A DNA stretch of 64,000 nucleotides from JAEXOD01 sp964652025 (GCA_964652025.1 CAZYZX010000004.1:124001-188000); one strand, 5' to 3'. Shown: positions 35,625 to 46,106, counted from the first letter of the stretch. Numbers and translations are program-made. Notes: generated by a model from the sequence alone, not told the origin.

Positions 35625-38600
35625 ATGAAAAAAATTATCGCAATTATTTCAATTTTAATTATTACAAGCATAATATCAACTGCCCAACCCTACTTAATGA
35701 AAAATGCGGACGTAAGCCAAGACAACATAGTATTTAACTATGAAAACGATTTGTGGTTAGTTCCAATTACAGGAGGAGTTGCAAAGCGTATTACAAATGG
35801 ATTAGGGAACGAAACTTTCCCAAAATTTAGCCCAGATGGTAAAAAAATTGCTTTTACCGCAAATTACGATGGTGGAACTGATGTTTATGTTATGGATACC
35901 GAAGGAAGTGTTCCAAATAGATTAACTTATCATCCGTCTTCTAATATTGTTGTAGATTGGTACCCAGACGGAAAATATATTTTATTCCGTTCAACCAGAG
36001 AGTATCCTTTTAGGGCACAAATGCTTTATAAAATATCTGTTGATGGCGGTATGCCAGAAAAACTACCTTTAGATAGAGGCGGCTTAGCTTCTATTTCCCC
36101 AGATGGGAAATCTATTGCATATAATTACAATAGCCGAGAAACTGCCACTTGGAAACGCCACATTGGTGGTGATGCACAAGATATTTGGATGGGAAGTTTT
36201 GACAAATTAGATTATAAACCTATTACAGATTTTATTGGTACGGATAATTACCCAATGTGGTATAAAAATTACATTTATTTTACTAGCGATAGAGCCGATG
36301 GCACGCTAAATATTTTTAAATACGATGTTACAACTAAAGAAACAAAGCAAGTTACTTTTTATAAAGATTATGATGTTAAGGCTCCATCTTTAGGTGTTGA
36401 TAAAATTATTTATAGTTATGGTGAGGAATTATATTTACTTGATTTAGCTACAGAAAAATCTACTAAAGTTAAAATAGAAATGCCTACAGATAGAGTGCTT
36501 GTTAGCCCTACAATAATTAAGGCAGAAAACTTTACGGGTAATTTTACTCCTTCAGTTGATGGCAGCAGATTAATAATTGATATTCGTGGAGAAATAATTA
36601 ATTATCCTAAAGATGAAGACGCTGGGTTTAATTTAACAAGGTCATCTTCTTCCAGAGAAAAGAACCCAGCCGTTAGCCCAGATGGTAAAGCTGTTGCCTT
36701 TTTATCTGATAAATCTGGTGAAGAAGAAATTTATATTACAGATATTAACGGTAAAGGAGAGTGGAAACAGATTACTAAGGGTGGTAAAGGTTTTAGAGAG
36801 CAGCTGGTTTTTTCTCCAAATGGTAAATATATACTATTTCACGATAAATTTATGAAACTTAATTTGGTTGATGTTTCTTCTGGTAAAATTACTGTTGTTA
36901 GCCAATCAGATTATGACGATAGTTGGTATAATTGGGGAATTAGAGACTATTCATTTTCTCCCGATAGTAAATGGATTTGCTACGCTAAATTAGACCAATC
37001 ACAATATCAATCAATTTTTATTTATTCAATTGAAAAGCAAAAAGAGTATCGCGTTACTTCTTCTTTAACGCAAGATTGGAGCCCATCCTTTAGCAAAGAT
37101 GGGAAATATTTATTCTTCTTATCTAACAGAACTTTTAACCCTATAATGGATTTTGTAGACCAAAACCATATTTTTATGAACATGGGGAAACCTTATATAG
37201 TAATACTTAAAGAAGGAGATTTATCCCCATTTTCCTTAAACTACAAAGATGACAAGGAAAACAGAAAAGATAACGTAATTATTACAACAGAAAATTTTGA
37301 AAGCAGAACAGTACCAATTGAAATAGAATCTGGCAATTTATTTAGATTAGAAGCAATAAACGACGGATTTTTATTTCTAAAGAAAAATGAACCCGAATTC
37401 CTAAAATATCAATACGTAGATGACAAAAACGAAGCTACAAATTTAGATTTGTATAAATATTCTTTAACCAAACAAAGCACTACACAACTTTTAAGTGGAA
37501 TAAGTCAATATCACGTTTCTGCTAACGGTTCATCTATTGCTTACAAAGCAGGCAAAACATTTGGTATAATAGGAATTGATAAAGGTAAAGTTGGCGATGG
37601 AAAAATAAACTTATCTTCTGTAACGGTTCAAATTAACCGCTTAGAAGAATTTATGCAAATATTTAACGAAGCTTGGCGCATAGAGCGCGATTGGTTTTAT
37701 GACCCCAACATGCACGGTGTAAATTGGGAAAAAGTAGGCGATAAATACCGCAAATTTGTTCCTTATTGTGGAACAAGAGAAGATTTAAACTACCTAATTG
37801 GTGAAATGATTAGTGAATTAAATGCGGGGCACACTTATATATATGGTGGAGACCTTAACACTTTTACACGCGTAAATTGTGGCTTGCTTGGTGCTGATAT
37901 TATCTTAAATAATGGGTATCCACAAATTAAACATATAATTAAATCTGATGTAAATGATGAATCCGCTAACTCTCCATTAGATGAACCCGGACTTGGGATT
38001 AAAGAAGGTGATTACATTTTAGCCGTTGATGGAGTTGAAATTGCTAAAAACGATAATTTTTATAAGTATTTTATTAACAAAGCTAATAAAGTAACCGAAA
38101 TTACTTACAACTCATCCCCAACCTTAAATGGTGCAAAAACTTGCTTAGTAAAACCAATTTCTAACGAAGTAAATTTAAGATATAAAGAATGGATTAGAAA
38201 TAACTTAGAATATGTAACCAAAAAGACCGATGGAAAAGTTGGCTATTTACATATACCAGGCATGATGGAAAATGGTTTAATAGAATTTTCTAGGCTTTTC
38301 TATCCTCAATACTATAAGGATGGTTTTATTATTGATGCAAGATATAATACAGGTGGTTTTACAAGCAAGCAAATAATAGATAGATTAGAACGCAGACCTT
38401 ATGGATTTGTTAAACCACGCGAAGGTGGCGTATTAAATGCTATGGAACGCGCATTTAATGGTAAACTTATTTTGTTAATTAATATGGATACCGGTAGCGA
38501 TGGGGAATTATTTGGTGAAGCATGGAAACATCATAAATTAGGAACTGTAATAGGAACGCGTACATGGGGTGGCGCTGTTGGCATTGAACCACACCAAAAT

Positions 38601-38849
38601 TTAATTGATGGCGGAACTTGCACGCCACCTCAATTTGGAGAGTTTTCTCCAGAGGGTAAATGGATTATTGAAGGTCATGGTGTAGACCCTGATATTGTTG
38701 TAGTTAATATGCCCGGTAACGTTGTTAAAGGTATTGATGAACAACTTGATAAAGCAATTGAAGTTATTTTACAGCAAATTAAAGAGTCGGGTAATAAAAT
38801 TCCTCCTGTTCCTAAATATCCAGATAAAAGCAAACCAACTATAAAATAA
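35625..38849 (+). CDS. Tricorn-like protease, S41 family, exported
   Basis: A 1074-residue protein with a signal peptide (cleavage near ISTAQ). PD40/WD40-like beta-propeller repeats fill about 25-660 (recurring F-S-P-D-G-K and S-P-D-G-K motifs). The tricorn core domain (about 680-750, LNAGHTYIYGG with a probable catalytic His) is followed by a PDZ-like domain (about 760-850) and an S41 core with nucleophile Ser in TGSDGELFGEAW and TRTWGGAVGI. Tricorn peptidases degrade oligopeptides threaded through the propellers; a signal peptide places this one in the periplasm. It ends at a strong terminator and stands alone. Confidence 0.92.
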   Translation: MKKIIAIISILIITSIISTAQPYLMKNADVSQDNIVFNYENDLWLVPITGGVAKRITNGLGNETFPKFSPDGKKIAFTANYDGGTDVYVMDTEGSVPNRLTYHPSSNIVVDWYPDGKYILFRSTREYPFRAQMLYKISVDGGMPEKLPLDRGGLASISPDGKSIAYNYNSRETATWKRHIGGDAQDIWMGSFDKLDYKPITDFIGTDNYPMWYKNYIYFTSDRADGTLNIFKYDVTTKETKQVTFYKDYDVKAPSLGVDKIIYSYGEELYLLDLATEKSTKVKIEMPTDRVLVSPTIIKAENFTGNFTPSVDGSRLIIDIRGEIINYPKDEDAGFNLTRSSSSREKNPAVSPDGKAVAFLSDKSGEEEIYITDINGKGEWKQITKGGKGFREQLVFSPNGKYILFHDKFMKLNLVDVSSGKITVVSQSDYDDSWYNWGIRDYSFSPDSKWICYAKLDQSQYQSIFIYSIEKQKEYRVTSSLTQDWSPSFSKDGKYLFFLSNRTFNPIMDFVDQNHIFMNMGKPYIVILKEGDLSPFSLNYKDDKENRKDNVIITTENFESRTVPIEIESGNLFRLEAINDGFLFLKKNEPEFLKYQYVDDKNEATNLDLYKYSLTKQSTTQLLSGISQYHVSANGSSIAYKAGKTFGIIGIDKGKVGDGKINLSSVTVQINRLEEFMQIFNEAWRIERDWFYDPNMHGVNWEKVGDKYRKFVPYCGTREDLNYLIGEMISELNAGHTYIYGGDLNTFTRVNCGLLGADIILNNGYPQIKHIIKSDVNDESANSPLDEPGLGIKEGDYILAVDGVEIAKNDNFYKYFINKANKVTEITYNSSPTLNGAKTCLVKPISNEVNLRYKEWIRNNLEYVTKKTDGKVGYLHIPGMMENGLIEFSRLFYPQYYKDGFIIDARYNTGGFTSKQIIDRLERRPYGFVKPREGGVLNAMERAFNGKLILLINMDTGSDGELFGEAWKHHKLGTVIGTRTWGGAVGIEPHQNLIDGGTCTPPQFGEFSPEGKWIIEGHGVDPDIVVVNMPGNVVKGIDEQLDKAIEVILQQIKESGNKIPPVPKYPDKSKPTIK

Positions 38850-38870
38850 TCCTTTAATTTTGTAAATTAA

Positions 38871-38903
38871 AAATCCCCTCTGTTTTTTTTGAGGGGATTT
38901 TTT
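38871..38903. terminator. Bidirectional rho-independent terminator
   Basis: AAATCCCCTC (38871-38880) pairs with GAGGGGATTT (38891-38900), flanked by T residues. It sits between the convergent tricorn-like and MATE genes. Confidence 0.9.
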
Positions 38904-38907
38904 ATTG

Positions 38908-40245
38908 TTATAAAGACTTATTTTTTAATAGTTTTAAAAACCGAAAAAACAAAAATAATGCAACAAATATTAAAGATACAACTATACTTACCCAAATACC
39001 ATAAACACTAAGTTTAAGGTTAAAGGCTAAAAAATAACCTAAAGGAATACCAATAACCCAATAAGCAATAAAAATTATAATAGCCGGAATAGTAACATCC
39101 CCTAAACCACGTAGCACCCCAGCAGAAGATGCTTGCCAACCATCGAATATTTGGAATGCTGCAGCAATTAAAAGCAGCTTGGCAGTAATTTCAATAACTG
39201 TTTTATCTTTTATATAAACATAAGGTAAAAGATTATTAAATAAAACAAATATAATTCCAAATAGTAACATAATAGCAATGCATATAAAAATTGCTGTATA
39301 ACCCGCAAATTTAACTTTTACAAAATCTTTTTCCCCATAAGCATTCCCCACCCTAACAGTACCAGCACTACTAATACCAAGCATAATCATAAAACTAGAA
39401 GACGCTAAGTTTAAAGCAATCTGATGAGCAGCAAGTTCATTTGTACCTATCCAACCTACCATAATACCAATAAAAGAAAATGCACCAACTTCTGTTACTA
39501 ACTGCCCTGCTAATGGAAAGCCAATTGATAACAATTTTTTGGTTATCTGCTTTTCAAAAATATGTAACTTTAAATCCTGTAATAAGTCTTTTATTTTTAC
39601 ATTAAATCTAAAGTATAAATAAAATGAAAAAGCCATCAAAGTTCTAGTAAAAAACGTTGCAATACCCGCACCAAGTAAGCCAAGTGCTGGGGCACCTAAC
39701 TTACCATATATAAAAACCCAATTAAAAAAAACATTGGCTACATTTGCACTTAAATTAATATACATTGCAGCTTTAACATTACTAAGCCCTTCTAAAAACT
39801 GTTTATAAGTTTGGAAAAGCATAACTGGAATAATAGATAGACCAATTACTTGTAAATAAGATTTCATTAAAACAGTAACTTCTTTTGGTTGAGCTAAAAT
39901 GCTTAAATTATTGCTTACAAAATATATTAAGCCAATAATTACTATGGCAGCTAATAAGTTAATAAATAGAGAGGTATATAAAAGACTTTTTAACTTACTC
40001 TTATCATTTGCACCAATATAAAAAGCAGTAATTGGTGTTATAGCAATACTTAAGCCAATACCAAAAATCATAAATGTACTAAATATAACATTTGCAACAG
40101 CAGAGGCTGCCAGCGGTACAGCGCCTAAATTACCCACCATTATTGTATCTGTAACAGCCATTAAAATATGCCCTAATTGCCCTAATGATATTGGCATTGC
40201 TAACTTTATTGTCTCTTTTATGTGGTCTTTAAATTCTATTTTCAT
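38908..40245 (-). CDS. MATE-family multidrug efflux transporter
   Basis: A 445-residue inner-membrane protein with twelve helices in two repeats. Typical MATE stretches are AMPISLGQLGHILMAVTDTI (repeat 1), GAPALGLLGAGIATFFTR, and GFPLAGQLVTEVGAFSFIGI with the usual Q-x-x-T-E pattern opening repeat 2, followed by GTNELAAHQIALNLASSSFM. NorM-type members export cationic drugs by sodium or proton antiport. Complete length. It shares its upstream region with the divergent coiled-coil gene, whose ATG lies 93 bases away. Confidence 0.93.
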   Translation of the reverse strand: MKIEFKDHIKETIKLAMPISLGQLGHILMAVTDTIMVGNLGAVPLAASAVANVIFSTFMIFGIGLSIAITPITAFYIGANDKSKLKSLLYTSLFINLLAAIVIIGLIYFVSNNLSILAQPKEVTVLMKSYLQVIGLSIIPVMLFQTYKQFLEGLSNVKAAMYINLSANVANVFFNWVFIYGKLGAPALGLLGAGIATFFTRTLMAFSFYLYFRFNVKIKDLLQDLKLHIFEKQITKKLLSIGFPLAGQLVTEVGAFSFIGIMVGWIGTNELAAHQIALNLASSSFMIMLGISSAGTVRVGNAYGEKDFVKVKFAGYTAIFICIAIMLLFGIIFVLFNNLLPYVYIKDKTVIEITAKLLLIAAAFQIFDGWQASSAGVLRGLGDVTIPAIIIFIAYWVIGIPLGYFLAFNLKLSVYGIWVSIVVSLIFVALFLFFRFLKLLKNKSL

Positions 40246-40338
40246 AATTCAAAATTAACTATTTTTTTTGATTTATTACTTAAAAAATATTATATTAATT
40301 GTTTAATTACTTTTAACAATTTTACTAAAGGTATAATT

Positions 40339-41943
40339 ATGGGGCTTTTATCTTCCAAAAAAGAATTGGAGCAACTAAGCGCAGAAAATAACGAATTAAA
40401 ACAAAAGTTAGAAAAAGCTTTATCTTTTAATAACAGTTTAGAAGATTTAGAATTTAAACTTATAGTTGCCCGCAAAGAAGTATCAGACCTTAACCAAAAA
40501 GAATTTGAGTTAACAAATAAAATTAAAGATTTAGAAGAAGAAACCAATCAAAAAATTGCTGCTATTAGTAGATTGGAATCTGAACTAGGCGTTTTAGAAA
40601 TTGCTAAAGAAGATGTAAACACCCAAATTGATGATCTAAAAAAACAACTCGCTCAAATTCAATTTGAAATTGATAACAAAAGCAAACAAGTTTTTGACTT
40701 TGAAAGTGAAGAGAACGAAATTACCAAAGTACTTTTAGAAAAGCAAAAAGAAATAAATACTCTTACAGAATCTATTGAAAGCTATACTAAAGAAAAAGAT
40801 TACTTAGTTAATGAAATTGCTACACTTCAAGAAAATTTAAATTTGCTAAGAGAAGAGAACAAAGAAATTGACTCTAAATTTTCTTCTGTTAAAGAGGAAT
40901 ATTTGAACTTAACAAAAAATTGTGACGATCTTAAAGAGAAAGTCAATTCCTATAACAATCAAATTAAAGAATCTGAAAAGACCCTTATTCTTTTACAAGA
41001 TAAAGAAGAAAAATTAAATAATTCCATTAATGAACTAATATTAAAGGAAGACGAACAAAAAAATAAAGTTCAAGATTTAGAAGAAAAATTATTAGTTAGT
41101 GAGGAAATTAAAAATAAAATTGAAGATTCTTTAAGTGCATTAGTTTCTCAATTAGCAGAAAAAGATACGTTATATGAGGAATATATAAATAAACGCGATT
41201 TACTGCGAGATGAAATTTTTGAGGCTAAAAAACAGCTTTCACAACTTAATGATGAAATTAAAGTTAACGAAGATAAAAAACAAATTTTAATTGCAGATAT
41301 TAAAAAATTAGATGATGAAATAACAGAAAAGAATAATTTATTATCCTTAATAGATGAAAAGACAAAAGAATTAAATGCCACAATTGAAAACAAAACAGAA
41401 GAGCTTAATAAAATAATTGAAAATACTTCACTTGCACAAAAGCAATTTGAAGAAGCAGAAACAAAGAAATATAAAATTGAACAAGCAACTATTGCTATTG
41501 AAAATTCCCTTACCCAAACAATAGATTTATTTAATAACGATATAAATGATTCTAAAATAAAACTAAATCAGATTAAACAACAAATAATAGAAAAAGAATT
41601 AGAATTAAAAGAAAAAGATAAACTTATTGAAGAAAAAGAAAGTTTGTTAAGCGAATTATTAGCTAAAATTAAAGCAACAGAAATAGAACATTCCTCTTTA
41701 CTAACTGTAATTAATAATTTCAATAATCAAAAAGCTGAAGAGGAAAATAAAATTGCAGAATTACAAGAAAAAGAAATGGCTTTACATAAACATATAACAA
41801 TTTATCAGCAAAATCTTAAAAACTTAGAAGAAAGCAAAGAAGAATTAGAAAAAGTTGTTAAAAAGATAATAAATTTAACAATATTGGCTAATGATTTTAA
41901 CGTTGAAAAGGAAAAAACAAAAGACGAAAAAGAACAAGAATAA
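40339..41943 (+). CDS. Long coiled-coil protein, function unknown
   Basis: A 534-residue protein that is coiled coil over almost its full length (about 8-520): heptads of Leu/Ile with Glu/Lys/Asn/Gln and no Pro or Gly breaks of note. It has no signal peptide, membrane segment or enzymatic domain. It starts MGLLSSKKELEQL; the frame runs upstream to 40222 into the MATE gene, but ATG 40339 has AAAGG seven bases before it and is clearly the start. Coiled coils of this type are often cytoskeletal scaffolds or resemble SMC arms, though no ATPase head is present. It probably forms fibres or a spacer; not identifiable further. Confidence 0.75.
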   Translation: MGLLSSKKELEQLSAENNELKQKLEKALSFNNSLEDLEFKLIVARKEVSDLNQKEFELTNKIKDLEEETNQKIAAISRLESELGVLEIAKEDVNTQIDDLKKQLAQIQFEIDNKSKQVFDFESEENEITKVLLEKQKEINTLTESIESYTKEKDYLVNEIATLQENLNLLREENKEIDSKFSSVKEEYLNLTKNCDDLKEKVNSYNNQIKESEKTLILLQDKEEKLNNSINELILKEDEQKNKVQDLEEKLLVSEEIKNKIEDSLSALVSQLAEKDTLYEEYINKRDLLRDEIFEAKKQLSQLNDEIKVNEDKKQILIADIKKLDDEITEKNNLLSLIDEKTKELNATIENKTEELNKIIENTSLAQKQFEEAETKKYKIEQATIAIENSLTQTIDLFNNDINDSKIKLNQIKQQIIEKELELKEKDKLIEEKESLLSELLAKIKATEIEHSSLLTVINNFNNQKAEEENKIAELQEKEMALHKHITIYQQNLKNLEESKEELEKVVKKIINLTILANDFNVEKEKTKDEKEQE

Positions 41944-41960
41944 ACTATTAATTTTTGTAA

Positions 41961-41990
41961 AAAAAGGGGACTTAAGTCCCCTTTTTTTTA
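41961..41990. terminator. Perfect palindromic bidirectional terminator
   Basis: AAAAAGGGGACTT (41961-41973) is followed directly by its reverse complement AAGTCCCCTTTTT (41974-41986) and more T residues. It serves both the coiled-coil gene and the convergent RND operon. Confidence 0.92.
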
Positions 41991-44900
41991 TTTATCTTTA
42001 TGAAAAACATAATAGAATGAAGGGAGCACCCAAAGCGTAAGAACAGTAGATGCTATCATACCACCAATACTAACCACACCTAAAGGAGTACGCATTTCTG
42101 CACCCGCATCACCAATACCTAAAGCCATTGGTAACATACCTAATATAATAGCAAGTGTACTCATTAATATAGGCTTTAGCTTTGTTGGACACGCTTCAAT
42201 TAATGCTTCTTTAGCATGAATTCCCTTTTCTCTTAAAAGTTGATTTGTGTAATCTAACATTAATATAGCATTATTAACCACAATACCAATTAACATAATT
42301 ACACCCATTAAAGCAGTTATACCAAACGCTGTGTTTGTAACAAACATAATAAAAAATACACCAATCATTGCCAAAGGAACTGTAACTAAAATATAAATTG
42401 GCTGTACAAAACTTTCCAAAATAGCTGCTAATAACATATAAGTTAAAATAATTGCAAGACCAAAAGCAAAAAGCATATCTGCAACCATTTCATTCATCAT
42501 CTTAACATTACCACCCCAAGCAATTCTATACCCAGCAGGCAATTGCATTTTATCAAATCTTTTTTGCAATTCCCCCGTAACATCACCTAATGGCACACCC
42601 TCTGCCGGTGAACCTGTAAATGCAATTGTTGTATATTTATCCCTGTGAATAATTTTTGTAAAACCATTAGTATATTTTACATCTGCAAGCTCAGATAAAC
42701 GATATGCTGTTCCTGTTTGATTAGATACAATTGTAATATTAGCAACTTTATCTTTGCTGTTAATTGATTCATCCGCAAAAGTTAATGTAATATCATATTC
42801 ATCACCTTTTAAGCGATATTTTGTTGCTTCAATTCCTTCTATTGCTGCACGTACAGAAATAGCAAGCTCTTGTATGGTTATTCCAGCTTCAGAAAGCTTA
42901 GTGCGATCTGGATAAACTGTAATTTCTGGTTTACCTGCTCTACTGCTTTGGTCTAAGTTATTTAAGCCCGGTACATCTTTTATATTTTTAAGTAACTCGT
43001 TTTTTAATTCCTCAAGCTTATTAACATCTTGCCCCATTAAATAAAATTGAATTGGGGCTCCTCCATCTCCACCTGTGTTAGCATAATCCACTAATATTTT
43101 AGCATCAGGAATAAATGCTAATTCTTTTACAAATTTAGATATTACTTTACTTATGTGCACATCTCTATCTTTAGCATCTACTAACTGAACGTCCATTCTT
43201 GCCATATTTGTACCGGTATTTAAATCACCCGTCTTGCCTAATTCTGTAACAGTGTGTTTTACTTCTTTTGTCTTCTTTACTATATTTTCAATATCGGTTA
43301 ATACTGCGGCTGTTTTTTCTAAATTATACCCTTCTGGTAATTCTACTTCAATTTTAATTTTACCATCATCTAAGTTTGGAATAAATTCCACACCTAACCT
43401 GCTACCAAAAACAACAGCAGATATAATAAACATAACAAATGCTAAAACAATTACTACAATACTTATTTTTTTATTCTTTAAAGTATAGTGTAATGTTTTT
43501 GCGTAAGCGGCATCCCAAGATTTAAATATCTTATCCAAAAATTCCGAAATTTTGCTCTGTTTCATTTTATCTGGTATAATTAACGAAGCAAGCATTGGTG
43601 TTAGGGTAAATGATATAATTAAAGAAAAGATTGTTGCAAAAGTAGCTGCTAAAGCTAACTCCCTTAAAAACTGTCCAACAATAGAAGACATATTTGCCAA
43701 AGGTAAAAATACCACAAGGTTAGTTAGCGTACTTGCTAAAACCGCAACTGTTACTTCCGTTGTTCCTACATCGGCAGCTTCTTTGGTAGAAAGTCCTAAA
43801 TCTTTATGCCTAAAAATGTTTTCTAACACAACAACCGAGTTTGCAACCAAAACACCAACCGAAACCGATAGCCCCATCAAGGTCATCATATTTAAGGTTA
43901 AATCGAACATTTGTAAAAGCATAAAAGTAGAAATAATGGATAGTGGCATTGATAGTGCAACTATTATTGTAGACCGTATATTCCCTAAAAATATTAATAA
44001 AACTATAGATGTAAACAACACACCTAACATAACATTGCTCATAGTATCATTAACACTAGAGCGCACAAATTCCGATTCGTCGTTTATTATTTCTATATTG
44101 GTACCTTTGGGTAAAGTAGCTTTAATTTCTGGTATTGCTGCTTTAATACCATCTGCAACTTTAACAACATTACCATCAGCACTTTTTACTATACCCAATT
44201 TAATTACGTTTTCGTTTCTAAAATTTCCTTTTACGTTAAAATATACTGCACGCCTTCTTATATCTTTACCACTATCTTTAACATCAGCAAATTGCTTTAT
44301 TTTTTTAGGACCAAAAAACGTTGGCACCTGTAGCTCGTTTATTGTTTCTAAATCTTGAAACTCTCCTAATACACGTACCGTAAACTCTTGATTAGATATG
44401 TTAAAATAACCACCAGGTATATTTATATTTTGAGCAGCCAAAAGTTGAATTAGCTGCGGCATAGAAATAGAATTTTCGAAAGCTACTTTGTTATCAATAA
44501 CTAATCTTATTTCCCGCTCTTGACCACCTGAAATATTAACTTTTGCCACACCTTCAACTTGGCTAAATCTATCTTTTAGGGTCTTATCTGCAATATCATA
44601 AAGTTCTCTTGGGTCCATATTTCCAGTTAAAATAACATCAACAATTGGGAATGCCTTTAGATCCACTTTTTGAACAATAGGTTTTTTTGCATCACTTGGT
44701 AAATCGTTAATTATTTCATCAACTTTATCTTTAACTTCTTGATTTGCTATATCTGGATTTTTCCCCATCTTAAATTCTATAATTACAATCGAAGCTCCAT
44801 CTAAGGAGTACGATTCTACTCTTTCTATTTTACTAACTGTAGAAACCGCATTTTCTATTTTTTTGCTTATCAATGTTTCTACTTCTTTTGGACCCGCACC

Positions 44901-45056
44901 CGGATAAATTGTTTGTATTGTTACATAAGGAATTTCTACATCCGGTTGTAAATTTAAATTAAGTGTAAAATACGCAATTGCTCCAAACAAAATAAAAACC
45001 AACAATCCCATTGTTGTCATTATGGGGCGATTTATCGAAATTCTTGCTAAAGACAT
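41988..45056 (-). CDS. RND efflux pump inner-membrane subunit (AcrB/MexB-type, HAE family)
   Basis: A 1022-residue transporter with twelve helices, two large periplasmic loops and the internal repeat of RND pumps. It opens MSLARISINRPIMTTMGLLV and has IYPGAGPKEVETLI, NIRSTIIVALSMPLSIISTF and LSVSVGVLVANSVVVLENI; V-A-N in the last segment stands where AcrB carries the proton-relay Asp pair, so the relay should be checked. LMGVIMLIGIVVNNAILMLD is in the second half. It forms a complete tripartite system with the adaptor and TolC genes upstream (12-base gap). Substrates are unknown. Confidence 0.92.
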   Translation of the reverse strand: MSLARISINRPIMTTMGLLVFILFGAIAYFTLNLNLQPDVEIPYVTIQTIYPGAGPKEVETLISKKIENAVSTVSKIERVESYSLDGASIVIIEFKMGKNPDIANQEVKDKVDEIINDLPSDAKKPIVQKVDLKAFPIVDVILTGNMDPRELYDIADKTLKDRFSQVEGVAKVNISGGQEREIRLVIDNKVAFENSISMPQLIQLLAAQNINIPGGYFNISNQEFTVRVLGEFQDLETINELQVPTFFGPKKIKQFADVKDSGKDIRRRAVYFNVKGNFRNENVIKLGIVKSADGNVVKVADGIKAAIPEIKATLPKGTNIEIINDESEFVRSSVNDTMSNVMLGVLFTSIVLLIFLGNIRSTIIVALSMPLSIISTFMLLQMFDLTLNMMTLMGLSVSVGVLVANSVVVLENIFRHKDLGLSTKEAADVGTTEVTVAVLASTLTNLVVFLPLANMSSIVGQFLRELALAATFATIFSLIISFTLTPMLASLIIPDKMKQSKISEFLDKIFKSWDAAYAKTLHYTLKNKKISIVVIVLAFVMFIISAVVFGSRLGVEFIPNLDDGKIKIEVELPEGYNLEKTAAVLTDIENIVKKTKEVKHTVTELGKTGDLNTGTNMARMDVQLVDAKDRDVHISKVISKFVKELAFIPDAKILVDYANTGGDGGAPIQFYLMGQDVNKLEELKNELLKNIKDVPGLNNLDQSSRAGKPEITVYPDRTKLSEAGITIQELAISVRAAIEGIEATKYRLKGDEYDITLTFADESINSKDKVANITIVSNQTGTAYRLSELADVKYTNGFTKIIHRDKYTTIAFTGSPAEGVPLGDVTGELQKRFDKMQLPAGYRIAWGGNVKMMNEMVADMLFAFGLAIILTYMLLAAILESFVQPIYILVTVPLAMIGVFFIMFVTNTAFGITALMGVIMLIGIVVNNAILMLDYTNQLLREKGIHAKEALIEACPTKLKPILMSTLAIILGMLPMALGIGDAGAEMRTPLGVVSIGGMIASTVLTLWVLPSFYYVFHKDK

Positions 45057-45068
45057 AAAAAACTTTTC

Positions 45069-46106
45069 CTATTTAATTATTTTTGCTTTTTTGCCTGGCT
45101 CTAGTTTAGAACCACCTTCCAAAACTAAAATATCACCCTTTTGTAATCCGCTTAATATTTCTGTATTTATTCCTTCTTCCTCACCCGTAGTAACAAATTT
45201 TTGTTCAGCTATGTTATCTTTAATTGTGTAAACAAATAGCTTTCCATTTTCTTTTTGAATAATATTTCTTGGTACTACAATTGTATTTGGTTTAGAGTAA
45301 GTTTTAATCTTTAAATCTACAGTTAACCCAGCAGTTAATTCTTGCTTTGGATTATCAAAAAGTGCTTCTACAGAAAAACCTTTACGGTAAGTATCCATTG
45401 CCATAGAAATTTCATTTATTTTACCTACGTAAGTTTTCCCCATATATTCAATTTCTGCTGGCATACCAACTTTAAGTTTTCTAACTTCTTCTTCATTTGC
45501 ATAAAATTTAGCGCGCAATCTATCTATTTGGGCAACCTTAAATAAAGGGGCTTCTGCACGTACGCTTGTCCCTTCATCTATATATATTTCTACAATTTTT
45601 CCGCTAATGGGTGCTTGTACAAATAGCGCTTGCTCCATTGCTTGTATGTTTCGCTTTTCCACTTTATACTTTGTTTCTATTGCTTCAAAATTTGCTTGAG
45701 AAGTTTCCCCAGCCTCATATAAAGCTTTGGTTCTTAAATAGGTCTTTTCTGTATTATCAAAACCAGCTTTAGCTTGCTCGTATTGTAAAGAGGGGTTATC
45801 TGTGGGGAATTTCATTACCACTTGCTTTTCTTTTACATAAGACCCAACACTTACTAATATTTTTTCTATTCTATCTCCAATTGGTGCTCCCGCAACAGAT
45901 TCTTTAAAACCTGAAAGCGTTGAATAAAAGCTTAAGTACCTATTAAAATTTGTGGGCTCTAAAGTAACTACTTTAACTGGTATTCCTTCTTCCCGCTGTA
46001 ACTGTTCCATAGTTTTATTTTTTTCGGATTTACTATCACTGCAACCCGCTAAAAAATACAAACTTAATACAAAACTAAATAACATTATTTTACTAAATAA
46101 CTTCAT
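45069..46106 (-). CDS. RND periplasmic adaptor lipoprotein (membrane fusion protein)
   Basis: A 345-residue membrane fusion protein of the AcrA/HlyD type. A lipoprotein signal ends in the lipobox L-A-G-C, which would anchor it in the membrane. The biotinyl-lipoyl halves appear as GDRIEKILVSVGSYVKEKQV and VQAPISGKIVEIYIDEGTSV, separated by a helical hairpin (about 95-140). The beta-barrel and membrane-proximal domains follow (AGLTVDLKIKTYSKPNTIVV). Start chosen at 46106, where GGAG precedes the ATG; an earlier ATG at 46133 overlaps the TolC stop and has no site. It bridges the pump and the outer-membrane channel. Confidence 0.92.
   Translation of the reverse strand: MKLFSKIMLFSFVLSLYFLAGCSDSKSEKNKTMEQLQREEGIPVKVVTLEPTNFNRYLSFYSTLSGFKESVAGAPIGDRIEKILVSVGSYVKEKQVVMKFPTDNPSLQYEQAKAGFDNTEKTYLRTKALYEAGETSQANFEAIETKYKVEKRNIQAMEQALFVQAPISGKIVEIYIDEGTSVRAEAPLFKVAQIDRLRAKFYANEEEVRKLKVGMPAEIEYMGKTYVGKINEISMAMDTYRKGFSVEALFDNPKQELTAGLTVDLKIKTYSKPNTIVVPRNIIQKENGKLFVYTIKDNIAEQKFVTTGEEEGINTEILSGLQKGDILVLEGGSKLEPGKKAKIIK

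Noticed and set aside
40222..40338. N-terminal extension of the coiled-coil protein
   Set aside because: It overlaps the start of the MATE gene, encodes a non-coiled hydrophobic jumble and has no ribosome site, while ATG 40339 has a good one.
43552..44358. 268-codon plus-strand open frame inside the RND pump gene
   Set aside because: It lies wholly antisense to a well-conserved 1022-residue transporter, has low-complexity Thr/Ser/Ile composition and no ribosome site. It is a shadow of the real gene.
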